Position numbers and translations under genes: made by a program
Source of the DNA: Candidatus Solincola daggyaiensis
Lineage (GTDB): Bacteria; Actinomycetota; Geothermincolia; Geothermincolales; RBG-13-55-18
NCBI GenBank assembly: GCA_015711825.1
Contig: JACVJD010000018.1
Span: forward strand, 1 to 40,918
DNA: 40,918 nucleotides
Direction: 5' to 3'
Shown here: positions 6,796 to 15,782 of the stretch, one piece after another
Layout: each line of letters starts with the position of its first letter
Position numbering within the stretch: position 1 is the first letter of the stretch
The notes under the pieces: model-generated
The model's database searches: none
What the model was told of the DNA's origin: nothing
Seen by the model: only the letters and a program-made list of their open reading frames with translations

Positions 6796-8988
6796 ATGAA
6801 CCTGGGAGGCGGAAAAAGCGTCGGGAAAGCAATATTGAACGACCTCAACCCCGAGCAGCGGGAGGCGGCCCAATACTTCGACGGCCCCCTGCTCATCCTG
6901 GCCGGGGCTGGAAGCGGCAAGACGCGCGTGCTCACCTACCGCGTGGCCTTGCTGGTGCAGGAGCTGGGAGTCGATCCAGGGAGCATCCTGGCCATCACCT
7001 TCACCAACAAGGCCGCCGAGGAGATGCGGGGGAGGGTCCACCGCTTGGTGGGTCCGCGCGCGACGGGGGTGTGGATATCCACCTTCCACTCCGCCTGTTC
7101 CCGCATCCTGCGGCGGGAGGCGGAGCGGCTGGGATACCGCCGCAACTTCGTCATCTACGACGATGACGACCAGCTACGCCTGGTGGGACGGGTAATGCGT
7201 GACCTGAACCTGGACACCAAGCGCTACCCGCCGCGCATGATTCGCGCCCTCATCGAGCGCGCCAAAAACGAGATGGTGGACGCGGATTCCTACCTCCAGC
7301 GCGTGGAGGACGACTTCACCGAGACGGTTCATGCCGTTTACCAGGCTTACCAGCGGCAGCTTATGCGCAACAACGCCATGGACTTCGACGACCTCCTCCT
7401 CAACACCATCGCCGTCCTGGAGCTGTACCCGGAGGTCCTGGAACACTACCGACGACGCTTTTCCTATATCAATGTGGACGAGTACCAGGACACCAACCCC
7501 GCCCAGTACCGCCTGGTGAGGCTGCTGTCGGAGGAACACCGCAATCTCTGCGTGGTGGGTGACGACGACCAAGGTATCTATTCCTGGCGGGGAGCCGACC
7601 TGCGCAACATCCTGGACTTCGAAAGGGATTACCCCGATGCTCTGGTGGTGCGCCTGGAGCGCAATTACCGCTCCACCCGCAACATCCTGGAGGCCGCCAA
7701 CCATGTGGTCTCGCGCATCGCCGGGCGCAGGGAGAAGAAGCTGTGGACGCAGCGCGAAGAGGGTGAACCCATACGCTTCTTCTTCGCCCCGGAGGGCGGG
7801 GACGAAGCCGCGTTCGTGGCCCTGGAGATAAACCGCCTCATGGAGGAGGAGGGGTACGGGCATCGCGATTTCGCGGTCTTTTACCGCACCAACGCCCAAT
7901 CGCGTCTCTTCGAGGAGGTGTTGTTGCGCTTCGGAATTCCCTACAAGATCGTGGGGGGGTTCAAGTTCTATGAGCGCAAGGAGGTCAAGGACGTAATCGC
8001 CTACCTGAAGTTGCTCTTGAACCCCGATGACGCCGTCAGCCTGCGCCGGGTCATCAACGAGCCCAAGCGCGGCATCGGCGAGGCTACCCTGGCCCACCTC
8101 GAGGCGTTCGCGCGCTCGCAGGGGATAAGTCTCTGGGGGGCCGTAAACGTGGCCGGCGAGGTGCCGAACCTTGGAAACTCGGCGCGGAAGAAGCTGGAGG
8201 GGTTCGCGGATCTGGTAAGGGGACTTGCGGGGGATATGGAAACGCTTTCCCCCCCGGAGCTGCTGTCCGCGGTGATGGAAAAAAGCGGATACCTGGAGGC
8301 CCTGAGGCAGCAGGAGACTTTTGAGGCCGAGGGCAGGTTGGAGAACCTCAACGAGTTGCACCGCGCTTTGGTGGAGTTCCACTCCGTCCATCCCGGCGAG
8401 GGGCTGGACGCCTTCCTGGAAAAAGTCTCCCTGGTGGCGGAGATAGACCTTTACGACGAGGAGGAGGGCGCGGTCACCCTCATGACCCTGCACAACGCCA
8501 AGGGGCTGGAGTTCCCGGTGGTCTTCATCGTGGGCATGGAGGACGGGGTCTTCCCCCACCTGCGTTGCATGGACAGCCCGCAAAGCATGGAGGAGGAGAG
8601 GCGTCTTTTCTACGTGGGCATGACCCGCGCCAAGGACCGGCTATATCTCACGGCGGCGGCCACGCGTTCCCAGTACGGGGAGAGGAAGTACAACCCGGAG
8701 TCGCGCTTCATCGCCGATATTCCGACGCGGTGTCTGTTGAGGTTGCCCACCGACCTCGAGCGCACCTCGTTTGGGGGCTCGCCGGCGAGGTTCAGGGTAG
8801 ACGAGGTGGGGGAACCGGGCCTGGAGCTGCGCGCGGGGGATCGCGTGGCGCACGACGTTTTCGGCGAGGGCATGGTGCTGTCCGTCTCCCACAGCCGCAG
8901 CGGGACGGAGGTGGCGGTCAACTTCTCCGGCGTGGGCGAGAAGCTCCTGCTCTTGAAGTATGCCTCCCTGCGCAAGCTCGGGGTTTGA
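6796..8988 (+). CDS. pcrA: ATP-dependent DNA helicase PcrA/UvrD
   Basis: A 730-residue superfamily 1A 3'-5' helicase used in nucleotide excision repair and in clearing recombination or transcription intermediates. All motifs are visible in order: Q motif LNPEQREA, Walker A AGAGSGKT, Ia TFTNKAAEEM, Walker B with DEYQDTN, III GDDDQGIYSWRGA, IV LERNYRST, V LMTLHNAKGLEF, and VI VGMTRAKDRLYL. The C-terminal AGDRVAHDVFGEGMVLS region is the Tudor-like RNA-polymerase-interaction module of PcrA. The length is normal. The ATG is preceded by a modest GAGGAAG. It has no operon partners. Confidence 0.95.
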   Translation: MNLGGGKSVGKAILNDLNPEQREAAQYFDGPLLILAGAGSGKTRVLTYRVALLVQELGVDPGSILAITFTNKAAEEMRGRVHRLVGPRATGVWISTFHSACSRILRREAERLGYRRNFVIYDDDDQLRLVGRVMRDLNLDTKRYPPRMIRALIERAKNEMVDADSYLQRVEDDFTETVHAVYQAYQRQLMRNNAMDFDDLLLNTIAVLELYPEVLEHYRRRFSYINVDEYQDTNPAQYRLVRLLSEEHRNLCVVGDDDQGIYSWRGADLRNILDFERDYPDALVVRLERNYRSTRNILEAANHVVSRIAGRREKKLWTQREEGEPIRFFFAPEGGDEAAFVALEINRLMEEEGYGHRDFAVFYRTNAQSRLFEEVLLRFGIPYKIVGGFKFYERKEVKDVIAYLKLLLNPDDAVSLRRVINEPKRGIGEATLAHLEAFARSQGISLWGAVNVAGEVPNLGNSARKKLEGFADLVRGLAGDMETLSPPELLSAVMEKSGYLEALRQQETFEAEGRLENLNELHRALVEFHSVHPGEGLDAFLEKVSLVAEIDLYDEEEGAVTLMTLHNAKGLEFPVVFIVGMEDGVFPHLRCMDSPQSMEEERRLFYVGMTRAKDRLYLTAAATRSQYGERKYNPESRFIADIPTRCLLRLPTDLERTSFGGSPARFRVDEVGEPGLELRAGDRVAHDVFGEGMVLSVSHSRSGTEVAVNFSGVGEKLLLLKYASLRKLGV

Positions 8989-9033
8989 GAGAGGGCTTCT
9001 GATATATGTCCGTCGGCCACCGCAGGGCGCGCC

Positions 9034-9768
9034 TTACTTTATCATCCTTATCTCTCTGAGCAGGGACTCTACCGCGCGCTCCCCCGCGGAGCGCATCACC
9101 TCTTCCTGGATCTCGGGGGGCACGTTGAAGTTCTCATCAAGGCTCACGTCACCGGGATGGTAGATCTCCATCCCCGACCCTGATCCCCTGCCCACAATGC
9201 GGTTCTCGCGGTTGTCGAGGAGGAAGGCGCTTATCTGCACGAAGCCGAAGCCGCTGTCCAGCCCCGTGCCGGCGCTGTGGAGCCGCGGGTAACGGAAAAA
9301 GAAATAGTTCACCTCCGGGAGAAAGAGGTATTCCGGGTCGTATTCGCTCTGGATGAGCACGAAGAGCTCGGTGGGCATGTGGGCGGCGCTTTCCGCCACC
9401 CGGTCCACGTCCGCGGGGTCGGGGATATCGTAGAAACCCATGGGATCGAGAAGGTCCTTGACCAACCTGGGGAGCATGCGCTCCGCGGCGGCAAAATATG
9501 CCTCCTTGGCGGTCACGATGAGTCGCGGTTTGTCGAGATCGCTGGTCATATACATCTGGCACCCGATGGCATGGGAGGGCTGAAGCTCACCGTCCCTTTC
9601 CACCAGCGCGCGGTGTTCCCCCAGGGATTCCGGCTCCTGGCCGCTTTCCACGAAGGGCATGATCACCACGCGCATGAGGGGAACCAGTTTGCTGCCGCAA
9701 GAGGTGCAGAACTCCGCCTGGGGGTCTCCGTGCGTCAAACACTTGGGGCAGTAGAGGCGCTTTGCCAC
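9034..9768 (-). CDS. zinc-ribbon protein of unknown function
   Basis: About 244 residues. The first 30 contain a zinc ribbon CPKC-x10-CTSC. The rest is a soluble alpha/beta domain containing LMRVVIMPFVESG and a tyrosine- and phenylalanine-rich stretch FLPEVNYFFFRYPRL, which I do not recognise. I chose the GTG at 9768 because AGGAGAGG precedes it and the zinc ribbon starts immediately after. The frame stays open upstream to 10095, but that part is basic and low-complexity. No signal peptide or membrane segment was seen. The stop is 45 bases from the converging helicase gene. Confidence 0.65.
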   Translation of the reverse strand: MAKRLYCPKCLTHGDPQAEFCTSCGSKLVPLMRVVIMPFVESGQEPESLGEHRALVERDGELQPSHAIGCQMYMTSDLDKPRLIVTAKEAYFAAAERMLPRLVKDLLDPMGFYDIPDPADVDRVAESAAHMPTELFVLIQSEYDPEYLFLPEVNYFFFRYPRLHSAGTGLDSGFGFVQISAFLLDNRENRIVGRGSGSGMEIYHPGDVSLDENFNVPPEIQEEVMRSAGERAVESLLREIRMIK

Positions 9769-10241
9769 CGCTTCTCCTCTCCTCAGCCGTAATGCTCCGG
9801 GACCAAGCAAGCTTTCCGGCAAGGTCGCCGCCGGACCTCCGCCTCTCCGCGATGGCGATGGGCTCCGAGTTCCTCCTTGTAGCGGTTTCCTCTTGCCGGC
9901 ATAAAGCGAATCCGTTGCATTTATCGTCCTTACGCGGGTTTCACTTGAGAAAGCTCCCAGCTCTTCACGGTTCCCATGCCTTGGTAGTCGGCCATGCCCC
10001 TCGCCTTGCGGATCGGTACCGCGCCTCCTCCACCGCTCGACGACCTGGTGGAAACGCTGCCGCCCCTTCTGTGGTGTCAAAAAGCCGCCGAACATGCTTC
10101 TTGCTGTTGGATGCCTTAACGTCGGTATGTTAATATGATGACGTTTTACGGCACAGTGTTGCTTATTACTTAATAATCCGTTACCCCGATGCCGGAGCAG
10201 GGGGCGCGGGAACAGGAAGTGAATGGGAGGGAGGGATTCGC
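9769..10241. other. divergent intergenic region
   Basis: 473 bp between the minus-strand zinc-ribbon gene and the plus-strand carbonic anhydrase. The 3' part (about 10100-10185) is AT-rich. It contains an inverted repeat AACGTC (10118-10123)/GACGTT (10140-10145) with a 16-base spacer, a plausible operator or hairpin. No supported gene and no clear promoter pair was found. Confidence 0.35.
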
Positions 10242-10742
10242 TTGGCCTTGATCCCTTACCAGGATAGCGCTCCGCGCGTGTCGCCGGAGGCGTTCATCGC
10301 GGAGGGGGCTATGCTCATAGGCGACGTGCGCGTGGGCGCCAACTCCAGCATATGGTTCAACGCCGTCCTGCGCGCGGACAGGGGAGAGATCGTGGTGGGC
10401 GAGTTCTCCAGCATCCAGGACTGCTGCGTGCTCCATGGACCCGTGAAGGTGGGGGACCACGTCACCTGCGGTCATGGGGCCATACTGCACGGCGCCACCG
10501 TCGAGGACAACTGCGTGATCGGGATGAACGCCGTGGTCCTGGACGGCGCGGTGGTGGGTCACGGCAGCATCGTGGCCGCGGGAGCGGTGGTCCCCCAGGG
10601 CATGAACATCCCCCCACGCTCCATGGTGGTGGGCATTCCGGCTAAGGTCACCAAGGAGTTCCCGGAGGAGAACGAGGAGAAGCTGCGGGAAATAGCCACG
10701 GCTTATTTCGAGTTCGCCCGTCCGCATATGCCGAAATATTGA
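10242..10742 (+). CDS. gamma-class carbonic anhydrase family protein
   Basis: A 166-residue left-handed beta-helix protein with hexapeptide repeats (for example VRVGANSSIWFNAVLRAD and ATVEDNCVIGMNAVV). The three zinc-binding histidines of the Cam family are in place: CVLHG (about 65) and CGHGAILHG (about 78 and 83). Residues RADRGEIVVGEFSSIQD also match the family. It likely interconverts CO2 and bicarbonate as a trimer in the cytoplasm. It starts with TTG behind GGGAGGGA; no in-frame ATG is nearby. The thiolase-like operon follows after 97 bases, so joint transcription is possible. Confidence 0.88.
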   Translation: MALIPYQDSAPRVSPEAFIAEGAMLIGDVRVGANSSIWFNAVLRADRGEIVVGEFSSIQDCCVLHGPVKVGDHVTCGHGAILHGATVEDNCVIGMNAVVLDGAVVGHGSIVAAGAVVPQGMNIPPRSMVVGIPAKVTKEFPEENEEKLREIATAYFEFARPHMPKY

Positions 10743-10839
10743 GTCCCGGATTTCGCACGAAGGTAGTAAGCGGGGAGGTGATCCTGACAGGTATCCTTGC
10801 TACATTCCAGGGAGGGATCGGTTCAAAAGGAGGTATCTC

Positions 10840-11988
10840 ATGAGGGAAAAGGTAGCCATAGCCGGTATCGGCTACACGGCTTTCACCTCCGTTTCCCCAG
10901 GGAGTTCCTATCGCGAGCTCACCTATGAGGCCGCGGTGAAAGCCTATGAGGAGGCGGGGATCGAGCCGAAGGACGTGGACTCCTTCGTCTGTACATCCGA
11001 GGACATGCTGGAAGGGTACAGTATCTCGGATGAATACTGTAACGATCAGTTGGGAGCGGTGCTCAAGCCCGTGCAGACCATACCCGGCGATTTCCTGCAT
11101 TCGCTCGCGGTGGGCGTCATGCACATCCTGACGGAGAAGTTCGACATCGTGGTTGTGCAGGCCCTGAGCAAGGCGAGTAACATGAAGACCATCCCGGAGA
11201 TGGTCAATTTCGCAATGGACCCGGTGCTCAACCGGCCGCTGGACATAACGGCCTATGCCGTGGCCGGACTGGAGATGAACCGCTTTCTGGAAGAAGGCAA
11301 GGCCACGCGAGAGCAGTGCGCCACCGTGGTGGTGAAGAACAAGGCCAACGCGCTTGCTAACCCGAGCGCGGGCTATGGTGCGCGCATCACCGTAGACCAT
11401 GTTCTCGAATCGGAGCCGGTGGCCGAGCCCGTCCGGTTGCTGGACATCGCCCCATACGCCGACGGCGCGGTGGTGGTCGTACTCTGCGCGGAGAAAATCG
11501 CCGCTAGTCTTACCGACAAACCGGTTTGGATTAACGGCATAGGCTGGTCGTCGGATAGCCCAACTCTGGAGAGCCGTGACTGGACAGACGCGGTGGCGGT
11601 GCGCTTGGCTGGGGACATGGCCTACCGGATGGCAGGCATCCGCTGCCCTGCGAAGGAGATTGACCTTGCCGAGATCAACGACGAGATAAGCTTCAAGGAG
11701 CTGCAGCACCTCGAAGCCCTCAGGCTTTTCGAGCCGGGCCAGGCGGGGAGGGCGACCGAAGACGGCGTGACCTCGCCTCAAGGGAAGCTTCCCGTAAACG
11801 TCTCCGGCGGCGGACTCGGCGTCGGCCATCTTTTCGAGTGTTCCGGGGCGCAAAAGGTCCTGGAACTGGTACTGCAACTACGCGGCGAAGCGGGGGCCAG
11901 GCAGGTGCTGGGCGCCAGGGTCGGCCTGGCCCAGGCTTGGAGAGGGATACCCACCACCTCCGCGGCGGTGGCGATACTGAGCGCGTGA
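10840..11988 (+). CDS. thiolase-fold protein A lacking the nucleophilic Cys
   Basis: A 382-residue thiolase-superfamily protein of the SCP-x/lipid-transfer type, with AIAGIGYTAF at the N terminus and NVSGGGLGVGH near the C terminus. In true thiolases the nucleophile lies in NKVCGSG. Here the aligned stretch reads TIPGDFLHSLAVG, with no cysteine. The histidine of the GHP motif is kept (GVGHLFECSG), but the C-terminal Cys motif is replaced by VGLAQAWRG. It is first of four tightly packed genes with a paralogue and two DUF35 proteins, behind AAAGGAGGT. Relatives such as Ltp2 work with DUF35 partners as retro-aldolases; thiolytic activity is not expected. The substrate is unknown. Confidence 0.82.
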   Translation: MREKVAIAGIGYTAFTSVSPGSSYRELTYEAAVKAYEEAGIEPKDVDSFVCTSEDMLEGYSISDEYCNDQLGAVLKPVQTIPGDFLHSLAVGVMHILTEKFDIVVVQALSKASNMKTIPEMVNFAMDPVLNRPLDITAYAVAGLEMNRFLEEGKATREQCATVVVKNKANALANPSAGYGARITVDHVLESEPVAEPVRLLDIAPYADGAVVVVLCAEKIAASLTDKPVWINGIGWSSDSPTLESRDWTDAVAVRLAGDMAYRMAGIRCPAKEIDLAEINDEISFKELQHLEALRLFEPGQAGRATEDGVTSPQGKLPVNVSGGGLGVGHLFECSGAQKVLELVLQLRGEAGARQVLGARVGLAQAWRGIPTTSAAVAILSA

Positions 11989-12008
11989 GGCGGGGGAGGT
12001 GATATGGC

Positions 12009-13172
12009 ATGGCATACCAGAGAGTAGCGATAGTTGGCGCCGGCATCACCAAGTTCGTGCGCCGTGCACATGAGACCGGCAAGGAACTGGCCGCGCAGGC
12101 GGCAAAAATGGCCCTGGATTCCTGCGGCATGACCATGAAGGACATCGAAAGCGTCAGCCTGGGCACCGCGCCTGACGCCTTCGACGGCGTACACATGAAG
12201 GGCGAGTATCTGAGCGACGGCTCGGGCGGCTGGAGGAAACCCTATATGCGCCAGTTCGTGGGCGGAGGTACGGGCGTCTTCGCACCCATCCACGGCTGGT
12301 ACCACGTAGCCTCGGGGATGTTCGACACCTGCCTGGTGGTGTGCTCGGAGAAGATGAGCTCGTGCCATCCCCATCCCCAAGGGGCCTTCAAGACCATCTT
12401 CGACCATACCACCGAGCAGGCGCTCAACCCCACCCTCATCTGGATCTTCGCCCTGGAGATGAACCGCTACATGTCCACCTACGGCATCACCAAGGAGGAG
12501 ATCGCCTTGGTCTCGGTCAAGAACAAGAAGAACGCCATGGATCACCCGGCGGCACAACTACCCATGGAGATAACCGTGGAAGACGTGTTGAATTCCGAGA
12601 CCCTGGCCTGGCCGGTGAACCGCTTGGATATCAGTCCCGCCTCCGACGGGGCGGCTGCCATCGTGCTCGCTTCCGAACACACTGCGAAGCGCATCACCGA
12701 CAAGCCGGTTTGGATCGACGGCGTGGGCTGGAACCTGGATACCGCCTACTGGGCCACCAGGGACCTCTACTACCCTCGCTATGTTGAGAAGGCGGCAAGG
12801 ATGGCCTACGAGATGGCCGGGATCACCGAGCCCAAGCGGGAGATTGAGATAGCCGAGCCCTACGACCCCTTCGACTACAAGGAGCTTCACCACATGGAGG
12901 GTCTTCTCCTCGCGGATCGGGGCAAGGCGGTGGAGATGCTCCTGGACGGCAAGACCCAGAGGGACGGCGACCGGCCCATGTGCCCGTCGGGCGGCGCGCT
13001 TGGGGTCGGAAACCCGATCGCGGCCACCGGGCTGATGAAGGTCATCGAGATCTTCCTGCAGTTGCGTGGCGAGGCAGGAAAGCGCCAGGTCCCCGGGAAC
13101 CCGCGCTGCGGCCTGGCCCAGGCGTGGGGCGACCTCATGCAGGTGGGCACCGTGGTGGTATTGCGGAGATAA
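12009..13172 (+). CDS. thiolase-fold protein B lacking the nucleophilic Cys
   Basis: A 387-residue paralogue of the preceding gene, sharing NRLDISPASDGAAAIVL-type and RITDKPVWIDGVGW-type blocks with it. The nucleophile position reads GTGVFAPIHGWYHV, again without cysteine, and the usual GHP histidine is an asparagine (GVGNPIAATG). A cysteine remains in PRCGLAQAWGD, near the usual C-terminal Cys. The start at 12009 is eight bases after GGAGGT; an ATG at 12004 is out of frame. Only 20 bases separate it from protein A. The two may form a heterodimer in which each supplies part of one active site. Confidence 0.82.
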   Translation: MAYQRVAIVGAGITKFVRRAHETGKELAAQAAKMALDSCGMTMKDIESVSLGTAPDAFDGVHMKGEYLSDGSGGWRKPYMRQFVGGGTGVFAPIHGWYHVASGMFDTCLVVCSEKMSSCHPHPQGAFKTIFDHTTEQALNPTLIWIFALEMNRYMSTYGITKEEIALVSVKNKKNAMDHPAAQLPMEITVEDVLNSETLAWPVNRLDISPASDGAAAIVLASEHTAKRITDKPVWIDGVGWNLDTAYWATRDLYYPRYVEKAARMAYEMAGITEPKREIEIAEPYDPFDYKELHHMEGLLLADRGKAVEMLLDGKTQRDGDRPMCPSGGALGVGNPIAATGLMKVIEIFLQLRGEAGKRQVPGNPRCGLAQAWGDLMQVGTVVVLRR

Positions 13173-13184
13173 AGGGGGTGCGGT

Positions 13185-13706
13185 ATGGAACTCGAAAAAT
13201 TCGAACTCGGCGCCACTCCTCTGAAGGAATCGGCGATGAAGGACGGCAAGGTTCTCACCCTGCATAAAAAGCCGAACCTGAAATACGCCTGGGACAACGG
13301 TCCGGCCATCGACCGCTACCTGGCCGAGCTCAAGAAGGGCCGCATCATCGCCCGTAAGTGCAACAAGTGCCGACGGATCATGATTCCGCCGCGCATGTTC
13401 TGCGAGCTGTGCTGGCGTCCCACCGACGAGTGGGTATATGTCGAGGACACAGGGGTGGTGAACACCTTCTCCATTTGTTACGTGAACTGGGACGCCTCGC
13501 GCATAAAGAAGGGCGATAAGCCTCACCTTCCGGCGGTGATCGAGATCGACGGCGCTTCCGACGGCATGGGCATACTGCACGTGCTGGGTGAGGTGGAGCC
13601 GGACAAGGTAAAGATCGGTATGAAGGTAAAGGCGGTCTGGAAGAAGCCGGAGGAGAGGGAGGGCGCTATCACCGATATCCTCTACTTCAAGCCGATGAGG
13701 GGGTGA
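13185..13706 (+). CDS. DUF35 zinc-ribbon/OB-fold protein, first copy
   Basis: 173 residues with an extended N-terminal helical arm, a zinc ribbon CNKC-x10-CELC (about residues 61-78), and an OB fold that includes GVVNTFSICYVNW and VKIGMKVKAVW. DUF35 proteins bind thiolase-fold enzymes and form part of the acyl-CoA channel, as in archaeal thiolase/HMG-CoA synthase, Ltp2-ChsH2 and PhlB complexes. It starts 12 bases after thiolase-like B behind a GGGGGTG site. Its long N-terminal arm distinguishes it from many single-domain members. Confidence 0.88.
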   Translation: MELEKFELGATPLKESAMKDGKVLTLHKKPNLKYAWDNGPAIDRYLAELKKGRIIARKCNKCRRIMIPPRMFCELCWRPTDEWVYVEDTGVVNTFSICYVNWDASRIKKGDKPHLPAVIEIDGASDGMGILHVLGEVEPDKVKIGMKVKAVWKKPEEREGAITDILYFKPMRG

Positions 13707-13710
13707 GAGC

Positions 13711-14184
13711 ATGGGGCTCACTGAGAGGATCAACCAGACGGACCAACTCTCCTACTACGAGGGCCAGATACCGGTAGAATATGTTTATACCTACGGCCTG
13801 GGCCTGGAGAAATTCTTCAGAGCCATCAAGGATGACGGAAAGTTCCTGGCCTCGCGCTGCCTGGAATGCGGGATCACCTACTTCCCGGTACGCTCGTTCT
13901 GCGAGCGCTGCCTCGGGAAGATCGAGGACACGGTCGCGGTCCCAGGAACGGGCAAGGTGTACGCCTTCACCGTCGTCCACCTGAATATGGACGAATCTCC
14001 TAAAAAAGAGCCCGCGCTGGTGGCGCTCATAGACGTGGACGGCACCGACTGCCGCTTCCTTCACTACCTGACCGGCGTCGAGGCCTACGAGGTCAGGGTG
14101 GGCATGAAGGTCAAGCCGATACTCAAGGCGAAGAAAGATCGTCGGGGCCATATCGAGGACATCTTAGGCTTCCAGCCTGCCTGA
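13711..14184 (+). CDS. DUF35 zinc-ribbon/OB-fold protein, second copy
   Basis: 157 residues with a zinc ribbon CLEC-x10-CERC (about residues 50-67) and an OB fold (GKVYAFTVVHLNM, VRVGMKVKPIL). It is clearly paralogous to the preceding gene, with the same FCExC and HxLxGVE/HVLGEVE elements. It begins four bases after that gene's stop behind GAGGGGGTGAG. It is the last gene of the operon; a GC-rich hairpin follows within 20 bases. Two different DUF35 proteins beside two different thiolase-fold proteins suggest an A-B-a-b complex. Confidence 0.88.
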   Translation: MGLTERINQTDQLSYYEGQIPVEYVYTYGLGLEKFFRAIKDDGKFLASRCLECGITYFPVRSFCERCLGKIEDTVAVPGTGKVYAFTVVHLNMDESPKKEPALVALIDVDGTDCRFLHYLTGVEAYEVRVGMKVKPILKAKKDRRGHIEDILGFQPA

Positions 14185-14203
14185 GCTACGTGGTGAAATG
14201 GAT

Positions 14204-14229
14204 GGGGGGCACCCGCCCCCCGTTCTCTT
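14204..14229 (+). terminator. terminator of the thiolase-like/DUF35 operon
   Basis: A perfect 7-bp stem GGGGGGC (14204-14210)/GCCCCCC (14215-14221) with loop ACCC is followed by GTTCTCTTT. The uridine tract is interrupted, but the position just after the last gene fits a Rho-independent terminator. Confidence 0.6.
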
Positions 14230-14624
14230 TCCCCGCTCATAACGCACGCGCTTCATCGAAACGCATACCCGGGGGTCAGGGGTCAGACGTTCATGTCGCG
14301 CAGACGCGACGAGTTATGGGGAAAAAGAGCAGCAAGCCGCAGGAGGCGCAATAGAATTGGAAGGCAGGTGTTTTTCAGAGCAGATTTCAAGGGTTGGCTT
14401 TGCACTATTAATGCGCCTAGACCTGGAGTCCCGGTCCTCGGGAAAGGATGTCCAGGACACACGGCATTCCTGGCAAGTCTGCCGTACGACCGGGTTTGGA
14501 GGCGGCGGCGGTTTTACTATATAATCCCATGGGAAGCTTCCGGCATTCCCCTAAAAGTAAAACCCAAAGACAACCCCCGCGTTTGTGGACGGAGCAAGGC
14601 AGGGAGCAGGAGACGAGGCAGGTG
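14230..14624 (+). other. intergenic region before acyl-CoA dehydrogenase 1
   Basis: No supported gene. A perfect hairpin GTCGCG (14295-14300)/CGCGAC (14305-14310) with loop CAGA lies in the first third. The region also holds the candidate promoter listed separately. Confidence 0.35.
14496..14525 (+). promoter_or_regulatory. candidate promoter of acyl-CoA dehydrogenase 1
   Basis: TATAAT at 14520-14525 is a perfect -10 box, with TTGGAG at 14496-14501 (18-bp spacer) as a four-of-six -35 box. The start codon is 99 bases downstream. The box lies in an AT-rich island in otherwise GC-rich sequence. Confidence 0.45.
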
Positions 14625-15782
14625 ATGAAGTTGCTGTTCGAGCTGGACGAGGAAAAAAGACTCTTTCGCAAAACGGTACGCGATTTCTCCGAACAGGTGA
14701 TACGCCCCCAGGTCGATCACCTCTGGGAGACGGGTGAGTTTCCCTACGACATCGTGCGCAAGATGGGAGAGCTGGGCATCATGGGCATCCCGTGGCCCGA
14801 GGAGTACGGCGGCGCCGGGGGAGACTACCTCGCCTACGCCATCGCGGTGGAGGAGCTGGCCCGGGTGGATGGCTCCTGCGCCATCACCGTGGAGGCCCAC
14901 ATCTCCCTGGGCTCGAGTCCCTTCTTCTATTACGGCAGCGAGGAGCAAAAACAGGAGTGGCTGGTCCCCCTGGCGCAGGGAAAGATCCTGGGCTCCTTCG
15001 GCCTCACCGAGCCGGAGGCGGGCTCGGACGCCCAGAACACCCAGACGCGCGCGGAGCTCAAGAACGGGGAATGGGTGATCAACGGCACCAAGTGCTTTAT
15101 CACCAACCCCGGCACGGAGATGAGTGGGGTGGTCACCATCACCGCCGTCACCGGGGTGCGCCCCAGCGGCAAGAAGGAGATATCCAACCTCTACATCCCC
15201 AAGGGTACGCCCGGCTATAATATCTCCCCCAAGTACAAGAAGATGGGGTGGCACGCCTCGGACACCCGCGAGCTCAACTTCGAGGACTGCCGGGTGCCCG
15301 AGGGCAACCTCATCGGCAACCGGGGAGACGGTTTCAGGCAGTTCCTGGACTGCCTGGACGGTGGGCGCATCGCCATCGCGGCCCTGGCGGTGGGAACCGC
15401 CCAGGGGGCCTTCGAGGAGAGCGTGAAGTACGCCAAGGAGCGCGTGCAGTTCAAACGACCCATCGCCTCCTTCCAGGCCATACAGTTCAAGCTCGCGGAC
15501 ATGGCCACGGACATCGAGCTTGCCCGCACCCTCACCTACAAGGCGGCGTCCATGCGCGACGCCAAGGTGCCGCACACCATGGAGGCCTCCATGGCCAAGC
15601 TCTTCGCCTCCGAGATGTGCATGCGCGCGACCACCCAGGCGGTGCAGATCTTCGGCGGCTACGGGTATATGGACGAGTACGCGGTGTCGCGCTATTTCCG
15701 CGACGCCAAGATCCTGGAGATAGGCGAGGGCACCTCGGAGGTGCAGCGCATGGTGATAGCCAGGGAGCTGGGCTTGAGGTAG
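14625..15782 (+). CDS. acyl-CoA dehydrogenase 1
   Basis: A 385-residue flavoprotein of the acyl-CoA dehydrogenase family, catalysing alpha,beta-oxidation of acyl-CoA with electrons passed to ETF. Signatures are FGLTEPEAGSDAQNTQT (FAD/substrate binding), KCFITNPG, the YAKERVQFKRPIASFQAIQFKLADM helix, QIFGGYGYMDEY, and the catalytic glutamate (about 368) in EIGEGTSEVQRM. The ATG at 14625 gives the normal family length; the upstream extension of the frame is not conserved-looking. The ribosome binding site is weak (GAGGCAGGTG). It heads a dehydrogenase-thiolase-dehydrogenase run. Chain-length or branched-chain preference cannot be read. Confidence 0.93.
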   Translation: MKLLFELDEEKRLFRKTVRDFSEQVIRPQVDHLWETGEFPYDIVRKMGELGIMGIPWPEEYGGAGGDYLAYAIAVEELARVDGSCAITVEAHISLGSSPFFYYGSEEQKQEWLVPLAQGKILGSFGLTEPEAGSDAQNTQTRAELKNGEWVINGTKCFITNPGTEMSGVVTITAVTGVRPSGKKEISNLYIPKGTPGYNISPKYKKMGWHASDTRELNFEDCRVPEGNLIGNRGDGFRQFLDCLDGGRIAIAALAVGTAQGAFEESVKYAKERVQFKRPIASFQAIQFKLADMATDIELARTLTYKAASMRDAKVPHTMEASMAKLFASEMCMRATTQAVQIFGGYGYMDEYAVSRYFRDAKILEIGEGTSEVQRMVIARELGLR

